A stretch of 64,000 nucleotides of DNA from Nannobrachium achirus. Lineage: Eukaryota > Chordata > Actinopteri > Myctophiformes > Myctophidae. Below the pieces are notes generated by a model that saw only the letters and a program-made list of their open reading frames with translations, ran no database searches and had not been told where the DNA came from. A program made the position numbers and the translations under genes. Below are positions 20,868 to 33,325 of this stretch, one piece after another; the first letter of the stretch is position 1; the number at the start of each line of letters is the position of its first letter. The DNA lies in NCBI GenBank assembly GCA_963921795.1, contig OY997640.1:9899237-9963236 (forward strand), in the 5' to 3' direction.

Positions 20868-21106
20868 CTGGTGGGAGGACAGCAAGGACATGTCTTACAA
20901 TACAGTTCTGCTAGAATACTACTAATACCGTAATAACATGTCATAATTACTAGTGGAAAACAAAACACGTGTAAGGCAGAGAAGAAGGCAGAGGGTCAAG
21001 GAGAGGAGAAGGACATTCAGCCATGTGGAACCCATGAACAACAGGGTGCCATCAGATGGTCCACAAGGCTCTGAGGAGGACAGATCATCATCACAGTGAC
21101 CAACCA

Positions 21107-21221
<115 letters not shown>

Positions 21222-21628
21222 CCGCGACCCGATGCCGGATAAGCGCTTGAAGATGGATGGATGGATTATTATATTTATGCATCTAGAGTAGGCTACATTA
21301 TTTACGTACCATTTATTGTGTAGCAATAAAACACTGGCTTATAGTTTAATTATTGGAAACTAAAGAGCCTAAATGCAATAATATTAGGCTTGTCATTCAG
21401 GATGGAAAAGAAAGTTTGGGGAGAAGTGGAACTTAAAAGTCAGTTTAGCATGAGAGGGAGAGGATTACTTGATATCTGGCTGGGCTACAGATAATTAATT
21501 CAGGCAAGTGCTACAGTACGTGCTATGGGCTAAGGTGGAGTCTGAGGAGGTGAGTCTTCAGACCACGGCGGAAGCTAGGGAGTGAGTCTGTAGTTCTAAG
21601 TGCAACAGGGAGTTTATTCCACAGTTTG

Positions 21629-21629
<1 letters not shown>

Positions 21630-21679
<50 letters not shown>

Positions 21680-21940
21680 TTGTTGTCGGGTGGAAACCTC
21701 GTATCTCCACGTTTTACATTTGTATGTTCTTTCACAAAGTAAAGCCCTGCTTCATCATACAATTGGCTGTCGCACAAAAGTAGTGAAAACAGCAGATCTA
21801 CAAGCACACAACGCCTCGCACCGCGAGGCGTTGTGTGCTTATAGATCGGCTGTTTTCCCATAGTGTAAATCATTTCTAGAATGATAAATGGAAAACGAAT
21901 GATCTTGGACATACAAGGTTTTCACTCGACAACGACGATA

Positions 21941-22000
<60 letters not shown>
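21630..22000. mobile_element. MITE B inserted in a (TA)n tract
   Basis: (TA)n at 21633-21676 is followed by MITE B (21677-21941, palindrome 21786-21858) and then by (TA)n again to 22000. It shows a TA target directly. Confidence 0.88.
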
Positions 22001-22003
<3 letters not shown>

Positions 22004-22302
22004 CCCTGGTAGACAAATAAAAAAGAAAGAAAAGTGCTAGTACAAAGTGGTAATTGTTTAGAGCAGTGTTTGTTCTCTCTATTCCCGGCAGCAGAGCGAC
22101 TGTTGGCCGGGCCAGTTCACACCAGACCGCGTTGCTTCCAGGGGGAACCAATTAGGAGTGACGCCGTGGCACTGGCACACTGAGCCGGCCGTGGCCTCAT
22201 TCCAGCCTCCCAGGACGCTCGCTCGCTCGCACGCGCACTCCCCTCATTTAGACGCATAATGTGGAGGCTTACACGGTCAACAACATTAGCGAGACCCTGT
22301 CC

Positions 22303-22877
22303 CAGGGACGTGCTGGCCATTGGGAAAAGTGGGACAACTCCCGAACGGCCGGTTCATTCCCGGTGGTCCAGGCTAGCCATTAGGATTTTTTTTTTTAATA
22401 CAATGTCGGCCTTCGTTCCATTTTGGGGGCTGGGCGGCCAACAAAGTAAACCGTCGCTGTCGAGCAGAAACCTTGTATCTCCAAGTTTCAAATTTGTACA
22501 TTTTTTCGCAAAGCAAAGCCCTGCTTCATCATACAAGGCCGTCGTACAAAAGTAGTGAAAACATCCGATCTACAAGCACACAACGCCTCGCGGTGCGAGG
22601 CGTTGTGTGCTTGTAGATCGGCTGTTTTCACTAGTTTAAATCATTTTTAAATGATACAAATACAAAACAAACGGTTTTGGACATAGAAGGTTTCCACCCG
22701 ACAACGACGAACTATAACTCATGTAATTGGCCCACTGGCTTGTCACTTGTCATGATCTGAAATGGCAAATCTTTGAGTAGCAGCAGCGCTATAGAGAGAG
22801 ATCTCTCTCTATTGCGTGCAATGAGGGCCTCTCCAACTCTTTTTCCCGGGCTGAATCAGGGGCCCAGCACGTCCCTG
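22303..22877 (+). mobile_element. non-autonomous hAT, family C (intact ends), carrying MITE B
   Basis: The ends are CAGGGACGTGCTGGCC and GGCCCAGCACGTCCCTG, with a perfect 8-bp duplication ccctgtcc (22295-22302, 22878-22885). MITE B (22451-22711) and a perfect-arm palindrome (22556-22630) lie at the same internal place as in other C copies. Confidence 0.93.
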
Positions 22878-23102
22878 CCCTGTCCGCTCGGCCTTCTACA
22901 TGTACGTGTGAACTCAATCTGGAACCCCAAGCCGGGCTCAAAGCCAACTGAGGGAAAGTTCCTGTTAAAAGCCTGATCGGCATGCGCCGAAAATGGCCGA
23001 TCTATAAGCTCACAGCGAATCAAGTGCCTAACGCTACTCCGGTGTAGACACACTGTTTTTACATTGTGCTATTTATTCCATCATCTGTGTGGAAACAAAG
23101 TG

Positions 23103-23351
23103 GGCGGCCAAAGCTGAATGGGTATGAGTGCTCGCCTGGGGACGCAGAAGGTTCCAGGTTCGATCCTTTGCCCCGGCAATGGATCGAGGTGTCCCTGAGC
23201 AAAACAATAACCTCTAACTTCCTCCGCGGGATGAAATAGGTCTAATCACTATTATACATGCAGTATTGTTTGCATAATTATCTAGTATGTATTTTTGTAC
23301 ATGGAGCGTGTGAAAATGTCTGAAATGTGCTGTGCAAATAAAGTTTGACTA
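23103..23351 (+). mobile_element. tRNA-derived SINE with LINE-like tail
   Basis: It has a tRNA-like head with B box AGGTTCGATCC (23157-23167), the segment GAGGTGTCCCTGAGCAAAAC, and a 3' end TGCTGTGCAAATAAAGTTTG typical of fish SINEs sharing L2-type tails. Confidence 0.7.
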
Positions 23352-23429
23352 GACTTTTTTAACGTCTGAATACTCTGCTTCACACTCCCACCTATAGCAC
23401 AACCACAGTCTAATTATACTGCTGAACAC

Positions 23430-23843
23430 CAGGCATGTGCGTTGTGCACACATAGACATCAGGCTTGAGCCCCTGCCATTTTACCTGTCTGTAAGAAGTG
23501 CCCTTTCCAGACCATGCAGCTTTTACTATGGTGAAAGAAATGCAAATGCCCTCTTTCCATGCCACACCTGAAGGCAGCATTCAAAATAATTGCCTTGTCC
23601 AAAATCTCCTGAACTTGAATGCAGCATCTTATTTTGAAAGAATTGCCGTCTCTGTAGAAATCCATGCTGTTACACCACATCTCCAGTATTCACTTGATTA
23701 TGCTTAGTTTAATGTGGTATCACGTGCCGAAAATAGCAGACCTCCAAGCTCAGCTTGGAGGTCTGCTATTTTCAATATTTTCACCAAAAGGCCCTTTTAG
23801 AAATGTAAGCCCCTGCCTCTCTAATATTCTCTGCACGTCCCTG
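23430..23843 (+). mobile_element. non-autonomous hAT, family F
   Basis: It starts CAGGCATGTGC and ends CTCTGCACGTCCCTG. It has a short F-type palindrome (23719-23773) with arms GCAGACCTCCAAGCT. No clear target duplication remains. Confidence 0.8.
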
Positions 23844-24306
23844 CTGTGTGTGTTGCCCAATGGCATGTCAGTGGTAGTTCCTGAGAGAGGGAGGAGTGTT
23901 TTTCACTCCCTTGTCCCCTCCTCCAGACAAGTGACTAAACTCTAGAGGCACTGTACTGTACCTCTGCCCTGTTAGCCCTTTATCTAATTAAGGTACAGTG
24001 TTTCTGGATGAATTATACATTGCCCAGTTAACAGTCAACTAGATTAGAAGCCTTCACTGCAAAATGCCCATTTGTAGACCAGTAAGAATACCCACACGGT
24101 CACTTAGTACATAATTACAAGGGCCCTCGATGATGCCACGGTTTAGATTTCATGCCATGATACTGTAGGAACTAATAGTTAATAATGAATAATTAACTGA
24201 GGGCCCAGTGTGACAACTTCAAGTTGACATGGGACCCAGCATTAGACAGAGTTAGACGTTAATTCCCTTTGAAACAAGGGTGTTTTCCCCCATAGCTATT
24301 TGCATT
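23844..24306. other. no gene recognised in intron 1
   Basis: Unassigned intronic sequence with no supportable coding or repeat signal. Confidence 0.4.
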
Positions 24307-24546
24307 TCGTCACTGTCAGGCAGAAACCTTGTATCTTCAAGTTTCAAACTTGTTTTTTACCCGTAAAAAACAAGTCCTACTTCCTAGTTCACAAAAGTAG
24401 TGAACACACACACACACAATAGCAGTTCCACAAGCACACAACGCATCGCGGTGTGAGGCATTGTGCTATTTTTATGATTTTAAATCGTTTTATAAAATAA
24501 TAACAAAAAAGGAAGCTTTTGGACAATTCCACCCGACAACGACGAT
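24307..24546 (+). mobile_element. MITE B, diverged
   Basis: The ends are CGTCACTGTCAGGCAG and CCACCCGACAACGACGA; the palindrome (24416-24470) is partly decayed. Confidence 0.75.
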
Positions 24547-24549
24547 TTG

Positions 24550-24712
24550 TTGATGCCATGTGTTATTGTGTTAACATTCTATGCCCTGTTGATGATTTGA
24601 ATATGTAGGACCACAATGGAAGCAAGTCCCCAGGAATTTGTTTGTGTCATCCTTTGAGCCTAAATGCTTTACTGTGCCTTTGTGCTGTTTACATTGTTTG
24701 ACTAATAAAGTA
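24550..24712 (+). mobile_element. LINE 3' UTR fragment
   Basis: It ends TAATAAAGTATTCAATC, the same tail as 48000-48452. Confidence 0.5.
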
Positions 24713-24907
24713 TTCAATCTCTCAGTTGTAGCCGTGATAAGCAGCCATTGTGGGAGTCAGTCAGTCACACTGAAGTAGCAGCCATGGGGAAAGGACCAAT
24801 CACAGGACAGAGAGAACAGAAGAAAGAGACTGAAAAGTAAACGGTCACATAAATACTGACGCACAGACGCACAGCCAACCCAGAGCTGACGCAGAGAACC
24901 ACAGCCC

Positions 24908-25063
<156 letters not shown>

Positions 25064-25190
25064 AGGGGTGTTGTGTAACCGGCAGTCAGAAGTGAGAGGT
25101 TTGACTGACGTCCCTTTAAAAGGTCTAATCCAGATTAACGCAGATTACAGGAAACTGTACCGTGGAAACTGTTGACACTGAGCCCGTGCA

Positions 25191-25191
<1 letters not shown>

Positions 25192-25287
<96 letters not shown>

Positions 25288-25300
25288 GCGCGCGAGCGCA
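25192..25300. repeat. (CA)n microsatellite
   Basis: About 90 nt of (CA)n followed by a CGCG-rich end. Confidence 0.97.
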
Positions 25301-25655
25301 CACACACAAACATATATACTGTACTTAACCAACAAGTGACCATAAAGGGCTCACCTATTTTGCTACACAAGAAATTGATCTGATTCATGTGCAAATAATC
25401 CAAATATATGCACTGAGGATTGAGTTTACACACAGAGGTGAGTTATGGAACAGTGTCAATCCCATTACATCACAACAGCACACTGATGCAACGGGTGGCC
25501 ACGCGTCACTTTACACTGGCAGGCAGGCACAGCCAACTAGAGCCAGACAGATGTATGGATGTCTGCCCAATATATCTGTCATTATTTCACCTGTTCAGGC
25601 ATGTAGACGATGGTCGCGTGCACAGACCATCCTACTGGCACGGCCAGCCTTTCTC

Positions 25656-26053
25656 AGACCATGAACGCCGTTTTTACTATGGTGAAAGAAATGCAAATGC
25701 CATCTTTCCATGCTATTCCTGAAGGCAGCATTCAAGAGAATTGCCTTGTCCAAACTCTCCTGAACTTGAATGCAGCATCTTATGTTGAAAGAATTGCCCT
25801 CTCTGTGTAGAAATCCATGCCATTACGACACATCTCCAGTATTGACTTGATTATGCTTAGTTCACTGTGGTATCAAACACCAAAATAGCCAACCTCCAAG
25901 CTCATAACGCGTCGCAGCGCGACGCGTTATGAGCTTGGAGGTTGGCTATTTTGGAGCTTGATATTGGAGGTCTGCTATTTTCAATATTTTCTCCCCAAAG
26001 CCCTTTTAGAAATTTAGCCCCTGCCTCTCTAACATTCTCTGCACGTCCCTCCC
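25656..26053 (+). mobile_element. hAT family F copy, 5' end lost
   Basis: It matches the family from ACCATGAACGCCG to the right end CTCTGCACGTCCCT. The palindrome (25882-25955) is perfect and has its own paired arm variants. Confidence 0.78.
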
Positions 26054-26872
26054 TACTCCTGTTTGATGTCATGGGTATTAGCTAGTATGCAGTCGATTTG
26101 TCCTGATTTTTACCCACTTTCAACCAGGCATCCCCATTCTGGGCATGTCATTACGGTATATACAGTAGTTGGATTTTTATGTTTAAAAACAATTGGCAAT
26201 CTACAAGCTCGCAGTGCGTTTGGGAAGTGGTTGAATAAAGAAAAGTTCTGTTTATGTGTGTATCTCTCAAAAAGTAATATATCGTCATATATCGATTTTT
26301 TGGCATAAATATGTGCTATTGAACACCCTTTACATCTGAGTGTTGGTTAAAATAATATTGAACCAATGAAAAGTAGTAAAAAGCCCTTCGGTCAAAACCT
26401 CCTGACTCCACTTGAGCTCATTTTACCGAAAATGAACATTTTGGAGTTAGGAGGTTTCGGCCCGACAGCAGAGATATATATATCTTTCCTATTATGTTCT
26501 CTAAACGCTTTGACAAAACGTCGGTCAAAACATCGGTAATCTACGGTGGTCTAGTTCTCTCCAAAATCGGGATCAGCCTCGTACCATATAATCTGGTGTC
26601 GGTTCAATCTGGTTTGTACCCAGGCTCAGCAACCCGTGACCGCAGGAGACCCACCCTCTCTAATCCTCTCTGCAGCTTGCAAAGGACCCCATTCAAGTGA
26701 GTGGAGGTCGGCACATTACAACATACAGTAGGAGTGATGATTTCACAACGTGACTCAACACAATACAAAATATTGCCATCCCATGCTTCAATGCTTTCTC
26801 AAATTATGCAAATGTGTGCACATCCACACATACTGTATACAGCACATGCTCTTTTGCGAATGTGCACTAGGA
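26054..26872. other. no gene recognised in intron 1
   Basis: 26290-26480 is AT-rich and ends in TCGGCCCGACAGCAGAGATA, reminiscent of a MITE B end. The rest is unassigned. Confidence 0.35.
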
Positions 26873-27326
26873 CAAGAGTCTTCAACAGGGGGTCCGGGAC
26901 CCCTAGGGGGTCCTCAGAGTTACTATAGGGGGTCCTCCAAAATCTTTGTGTGATAGTAACCTTTTTCTCCTTTTTTATATTAACCACTTGAACCCTAGTG
27001 TCCTTATTCTGAGAACCTTAGCCAAAAATAGCAGATCTAGCACAAGGCATTGTGAGCTTGTAGATCGGCAATTTTTGGCAAAGAGGTTTGGTGTAGAGGG
27101 GAAAAAGAGCAGACTAAGTACAGAGTGAAATGTCAACATTATTAAGTATTGACGGTTCAAGTAGTTTCATATCTGAAAACACAAATTGCCTTGAATCCAA
27201 AATACACTGATGATTGTGCTGTCAAACAATGAAACTATATGGAATCTATGAACAGGTTGTGAGGGTCCCTGCTTCGTCTCCCTCTAAGTTAAGGGGTCCT
27301 TGGCCTGAGAACGCTGAAGACCTCTG
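26873..27326 (+). mobile_element. non-autonomous hAT, family D, with nested piggyBac-type MITE
   Basis: The ends are CAAGAGTCTTCAAC and GCTGAAGACCTCTG, with a perfect 8-bp duplication cactagga (26865-26872, 27327-27334). The nested element runs from 26984 (after TTAA) to about 27174 with a partial palindrome. Confidence 0.88.
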
Positions 27327-27361
27327 CACTAGGACATTCGCACGCATGCATGCACATACGG

Positions 27362-27367
27362 TATACA

Positions 27368-27440
<73 letters not shown>
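27362..27440. repeat. (CA)n microsatellite
   Basis: Pure (AC)n of about 70 nt. Confidence 0.97.
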
Positions 27441-27442
<2 letters not shown>

Positions 27443-27597
27443 ACACACCCAAGGCACGAAGAAGCAGAAAAATCATTCAGTGGGTGGCAGACAGTCCACA
27501 CCACAACACAGTGATGACAGGGGTGAATGAATGATATAGTTATAGCTGTAAGATATAAAGTTACAGTTAGTTATAGATATAGTTACAGTTGGCTTGG

Positions 27598-28040
27598 TGT
27601 GGGTGGCTCTACTTAAACCCCTGTAGTTGCGACCCCCCCAGAAAAATAATCATATTTGAACTGGGGACCCCCACCCTGACAAGCACTTGGAATTGTAGGA
27701 GTCGAGGCAGTACATTTAAAGTTTGACTCGGTTCCACAGATACAAAATTGTGAAAATAGCAGACCGACAAGCTCACAACGCCTCGCGTTGCCTCTTTCTT
27801 ATATTATTTAACAATTTGGTCAATATTTGATCAGTTTTATGTGTAGTTTGTTGATTAGTTTTGATGCAGTAATGTTTTTTTTTCCTTCTCTCTTTTTTTT
27901 GTGTTGAGGTACATATTTAAAGTGTTAAAAGTCTTTAAATTGCCACTTCACTGTCATCTGGGGACCCCCCCAAAATCATGTGGGGGGGGGGGGGGGGGGA
28001 CCCCTCGGGGGTCCCGACCCACTTGTGTTACAACTGTACT
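27598..28040. mobile_element. hAT family E fragment
   Basis: It shares AATAATCATATTTGAACTGG and CATCTGGGGACCCCCC with other E copies. It has half a palindrome and a run of about 18 G. Confidence 0.6.
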
Positions 28041-28067
28041 TGGACCACTTTTCCTTACTCTCTACAC

Positions 28068-28619
28068 CAGGTGTTTTCAATGGTGCCGTGATGGCAGTCC
28101 AGGGGTGCCGGGAGATAATTTGATAATATTTGGAATTTATTTGGACACTTGGAAAAATATTTAGTATCAATTTAAACTTGAAGTACAAAGTTATTTTCAG
28201 TCAGTTCTGACCAAAATGGCTCTCAATGTTTTCCTCGCAACATAATCACTAAAATATCGTCACTGTCGGGCAGAAACCTCGTATCTCCAAGTTTCAAATG
28301 TGTACGTCTTTTGGTAAAGCAAAGCCCTGCTTCATCATACAAGACTGTAACACAAAACTAGTGAAAACAGCCGATCTACCGGTACAAGCACACAACGCCT
28401 CGCGAGTGTGCTTGTAGATCTGCTGTTTTCACTAGTTTAGTACATTTTATAGATGACAAATACAAAACGAACGGTTTTGGACATACACGGTCTCCACCCG
28501 ACAACGTCGATGCGCTATAAATATAAGGTGCTGGGAGTGAAAATGTATAATGTAGGGGTGCCTCGTATTCAAAAAATATTCATGGGGTGCCCTGAGACAA
28601 AAAAGTGTGGGAACCCCTG
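28068..28619 (+). mobile_element. non-autonomous hAT, family L, carrying MITE B
   Basis: The ends are CAGGTGTTTTCAATGG and GTGGGAACCCCTG, with a perfect 8-bp duplication ctctacac (28060-28067, 28620-28627). MITE B (28255-28512) sits at a TA site inside. Confidence 0.92.
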
Positions 28620-28859
28620 CTCTACACCAAACCAATTCAACACAAGCTCACAATGCGTCGCATTGTGAGCTTTTTTTTCTTCCACACCCCAAGAGTTATG
28701 GACGTTTGGGGTTCAAGAGTGGTTTGAAGCAGTGTGAAAACAGCCTATTGTCTCTCCCTCCTTACGTAAGAGTTGGACAGATGTTTCCTATCTCCAGTAC
28801 ATCACCCTCTTTTCATCCTCAGACTGTTTCTCACACACGCACGCACGCACACACACAAA

Positions 28860-29009
28860 AGACGGGGGCGCGCGCACGCACACACACACACGCAGCTCCC
28901 TACACTGGCACGCACAGCCTTTCTCAGGCCCTCTGAAACATTTACAGCACAGTCATGCATAATTTACTGTCCTCACACACTCTGCTGCAGAGGATGCAGA
29001 ACGGGACCG

Positions 29010-29070
<61 letters not shown>

Positions 29071-29220
29071 CGTGTGCGTGCGTGCTCGTGTGTGAGACAG
29101 CAATGAAATAGAGGGAGACGTACGGTGAAAGGGCAAAGGGACAGCTGATTAGTGGATGTACATGCACGCGCACGCACGCACACACACACACACACACGCG
29201 CGCACGCGGGCGCACACACA
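28860..29220. repeat. (GT)n and (CGCA)n microsatellites
   Basis: (GT)n at 29012-29066, with CGCA/CACA-rich repeats on both sides. Confidence 0.95.
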
Positions 29221-29343
29221 CATCAATTCCTGCTGCATGTGTAAAGTTCACGGTGGGATAAATGGAACAGCGTCAGGGCTTTGCGATGGTTGTGCGAGGA
29301 CAAGGGGAATGTGTGTGCGCGTGTGCGTAAATAAATATGCACT

Positions 29344-29679
29344 TGTCGGTGGGACTACACCAAGCCGTTTCGCGCGCGTCAGTGCGTATGCGTGCGTATG
29401 CGGGGCGCGCGCGCGTATGTGCGTTTTGGATAGATCCAATGTATATCAATTCACCCGGCTACACCAGGCGTACGGATAGCGCGAACCACGGATACGCATT
29501 CCCTAAAAATAGGATCGGTTCTATTTTTTAAGCACGCCTATGCGTTTTGTACATAGACTATCTGGTCTTCCTCACATATACTCCCTCCTTGGTGTAGCCT
29601 GGAGCGTTTACGCATACGCGAGCCTCTTCACGGACAGTACGCGCGTATGTGCACATTTTTTGGTGTAGTCCCACCGACA
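29344..29679. mobile_element. CpG-rich MITE with perfect 20-bp inverted ends
   Basis: TGTCGGTGGGACTACACCAA at the left end is exactly inverted at 29660-29679. The ends can be extended to CACT/AGTG, which would recall CACTA elements, but no target duplication was found. The interior is rich in GCGTATGCG-like words. Confidence 0.75.
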
Positions 29680-29985
29680 GTGTCTGCGCGCGAGCCTGCG
29701 TGCGTGCGCGGGCGAGAGAGCGTTGTTAAAGTGAGCATTCATGTGTGTTGCATTATGAAAAAAACAGAGCCAAATGCCTTGAGGGTATTTCAGCGCCAGC
29801 CGCCTGTAACTGGACCTGAACCCTCCACTCCCCCCCTCCCCCCTCCGACGTGGACCGCTCCGTTCTGTCTGGATGAATGGCAGCGGCAGATACCATTAAA
29901 GCCCCGAGGTGGTACTAGGGTGGGGGGACAGGCAGAGAGAGAGAGAGAGAGAGGAGAGGAGAGGGAGAAGTAGGCCAGCTATAGT

Positions 29986-30406
29986 CAGGCACATGCACAC
30001 GTAGACATCAAAGGGGGCTTGAGCCCCTGCCCTTTTATCCGTCTGTATAAAGTGCCCTCTCTCCAGACCATGAATGCAGTTTTTACTATGGTGAAAGAAA
30101 TGCAAATGCCCCTCTTTCCATGCCATACCTGAAGGCAGCATTCAAGAGAATGTCCTTGTTCAAACTCTCCTGAACTTGAATGCAGCATCTTATGTTGAAA
30201 GAATTGCCCTCATTGTCCAGAAATCCACACCACATCTCCAGTATCGCCTTTTTTAAGCTTAATTTAGTGTGTTATGAAGCACCGAAAATAGCTAACCTCA
30301 AAGCTCACAACACGTCGCAGCGCGGCGCGTTGTGAGCTCTGCTATTTTCAATATTGTCACCACAAATTTCAGCCCCTGCCTCTCTAACATTCTCTGCACG
30401 TCCCTG
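29986..30406 (+). mobile_element. non-autonomous hAT, family F (intact ends)
   Basis: The ends are CAGGCACATGCACACG and CTCTGCACGTCCCTG, with a perfect 8-bp duplication gctatagt (29978-29985, 30407-30414). The palindrome (30285-30348) is partly shortened on the right arm. Confidence 0.93.
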
Positions 30407-30885
30407 GCTATAGTAGTGTACCAGAGGACCCTTCCTTTCATGTCGACGGCCGTGGAAAAGAAGGGAAGGAGAGTGAAAGGCCGGAGAAGGGGGAGAGAGG
30501 GGGAGGAGTAGGGGAGGAGGGGTGGAGGGGGGTTGTAAAGCGTGGCGGCGACACCGCCAGGGGTGAGGGGCACGCTTCCCGCCGAGACCACCCACCGTGC
30601 TACAGCTCGTCATGTGCCATAATGATACCTGTAGCACGGTAGGCTCCGGAGGGACCCCCAGGGGTCCTTGAGGGGGGCGTTCCAGGGAGTCCCCCCCAGC
30701 AAAATGACTTCGTATATAGCATCAAAATCAGTTGAACCACTTTAAATCTATGTCATTTACATTGGCTATATTGGGAAATGAGCTGAAGCTCAGCCACGTA
30801 GCATGTAGAATGTATAGGAGTTGGGGCGTTCAGGTTAGTTTGACTTGGTTTCACAGATAAACACTGTGAACATTTCAACCGGATT

Positions 30886-31690
30886 TAGGCCTATCACAAT
30901 TATTACATAATCGTCGAATCGCAATTATTTGACATAATCGCAATTATTTGACATAATTGCAATTATTTTGTCAGAATCGCCATAGTCATTTCCATGTTGA
31001 AAAATGTTCATATATTTGCAAGCATTTTCAAAAAAGCTCACAACGCGTCTCATTGTCATTTCTTTGTATATTTAGGTTATGTGTCATATCTGCCATGTGC
31101 AACTTCAAAGCCCAAAAGCCAAACAGAAATGTACCGTAATTGTCAACAACAAAAACACAATGAAAACAGTTCTACTGACAGATTTATTATTTATGTATTG
31201 GGGCTGGTGCCAGCAAAAAGCAGCTTACCTTTTCGATGTTATAGAAAATTATCTATTGATAATTTTCAAACTAATTATTTTTTTACAATGGACCCTCATA
31301 TGTGTACTTGAGCCAAGCTGGCGGCAGAGGGCAGCCTTATGCAAAGATTAATGTGAATTGGGCCGCTCCGCTTGCCATACATTCAGAGCATAGAAATGCA
31401 TTTTCTAGATCAGATCCACAGAAAACAGCCAGGAAGTGATTTGGGACTCCATTATTGTTTACGGGCGGTGGATTTTTGAGAGCAGCGTTACGGGAGATGT
31501 TTTTACTGTACACGGCGGCGCGACCCCTCATCAGCTTACAGTCATCGGACACGGTAAAAGAACGAGCCGTATTGGCAGCGAGCTGGGTTCAAAATTGGGG
31601 CGAACAGGAACGTCCGAAGCGGTAAAATAGTTAATTATTTGAGTGACAATTAATAGTCAGGTAAAAAATGTCATAATCGTGACAGCCCTA
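30886..31690 (-). mobile_element. hAT family N with nested element M
   Basis: The ends are TAGGCCTATCACAATTATT and CGTGACAGCCCTA. It is the reverse orientation of 51199-51618 and is interrupted by M (31179-31630). Flanks aaccggattt and aacccagattt may be a decayed duplication. Confidence 0.7.
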
Positions 31691-31995
31691 ACCCAGATTT
31701 AGCTGGGTGGAATGTTGGTGTTGCTGGGTAGGACACATAACAGCTTCCATTCTCTCTTCCAACATGACGGGCGGTGTGTCATCACGGTCCTCTCTCCTCC
31801 ACATTGAGCTGGCATGCTGTTATGTCTCTGAAACCACACCACTAAAATAGTTGACCTCAGGCATTCTCTTAAATGCCTTTTGTGCATTTGCTCCGCATGT
31901 GTTTTGGGCCTCAAGACCGAGCAGTATAAGACGGTGGGTGGTGGTGGCCGAGACACTGGAGAAATCTGCTTCAATGTGTGATACAGAACAGTGGT

Positions 31996-32387
31996 TCTTA
32001 ACCCATTCAGAACGGGTACACAGTATTGTGTATCATTATTTTATGCTTTAACTATTGAAAAATAGCAGATATACAAGCTCACAGCGCGGCACCGAGTGCC
32101 GCGCTGCGAGCCACCCAGGGACCACCCAGAAGCAAAATTTGAGTTACAAACGTTCGCTTTGAAAATTACATATGTTCAATGATTTGCACACATTTTCAAT
32201 TTAAAAAAAATATATATATATCAGATCTACAAGCTTGCAGCCTTCAGGTAAGGCATGGAAAGAGGGCTTTTGCATTTCTTTCACCATAGTGAAAACTGCA
32301 TTCATAGTCTGGAGAGGACACTTTTTAAAAGTCGGATAAAAGTCAGGGGCTCGAGCCGCCTTTCATGTCTATGTGTGCACGTGCCTG
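31996..32387. mobile_element. chimera of family A fragment and inverted hAT F fragment
   Basis: A family A left end (TTAACCCATTCAGAACGGG) with palindrome halves is joined at about 32241 to an inverted F fragment ending GTGCACGTGCCTG. Confidence 0.55.
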
Positions 32388-32849
32388 ACGTTGGGTTAAG
32401 AGAAGAGAGAAGGGAGGGGGAGAGAGAGAGAGAGAGAGAGTCGTAATCCTGGATTAATCCTACCTAGATTAATCAGGATCTGTGTAATTAACCAGAGTGA
32501 TCGGACGTCAGACACCATCACACACGTATATATCACCTCCTCCTCAGCTGATATTATTATCAAACGGGTCCACTTGGTTTCATCTGTACATTAGTTATAG
32601 GAGTCCTTGAAAATGAAAATGGGTTGAGAACCACTGGCGTAGCTATTATCAAGACACTACTTTGTGTTAGCAGGGTAATACGAGGTCTGCGATGATGCGA
32701 ACGAGGAAACTTTGCCGTCAGCAAATCTGTGTGAGTGTGATCATTATTTCACCTTCTGTTGTACTGCGTCCGACACCTGGAGGATCACACCCTCTCTCTC
32801 ACCCCCCCCCCCCCCCCCCCCCACTCTCTCTTTTAACTCTGTCTTTCTT

Positions 32850-32853
32850 CATG

Positions 32854-32889
<36 letters not shown>

Positions 32890-33004
32890 CATCTCTATCA
32901 TGCACATACAGCTGGCTGTCTGGGACCATTGCGCTTAATCTCCTTCGGACAGCTGCGACATCTGGCACACAAACACACACACTGTGTGTGCGTGTGTGCA
33001 TGCG

Positions 33005-33093
<89 letters not shown>

Positions 33094-33155
33094 ACATCGT
33101 GATTCGTGCTCAACGTGCATGCATATACTGTATAAACACATGTAACACGCACACT

Positions 33156-33247
<92 letters not shown>

Positions 33248-33271
33248 TACTCTCTCACACAGATAATTCCC

Positions 33272-33324
<53 letters not shown>

Positions 33325-33325
33325 G
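32850..33325. repeat. (CT)n, (GT)n, (AC)n and (GTCT)n microsatellites
   Basis: (GT)n at 33010-33091 and (AC)n at 33164-33244 form a long potential inverted pair. (GTCT)n is at 33270-33325. Confidence 0.97.
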
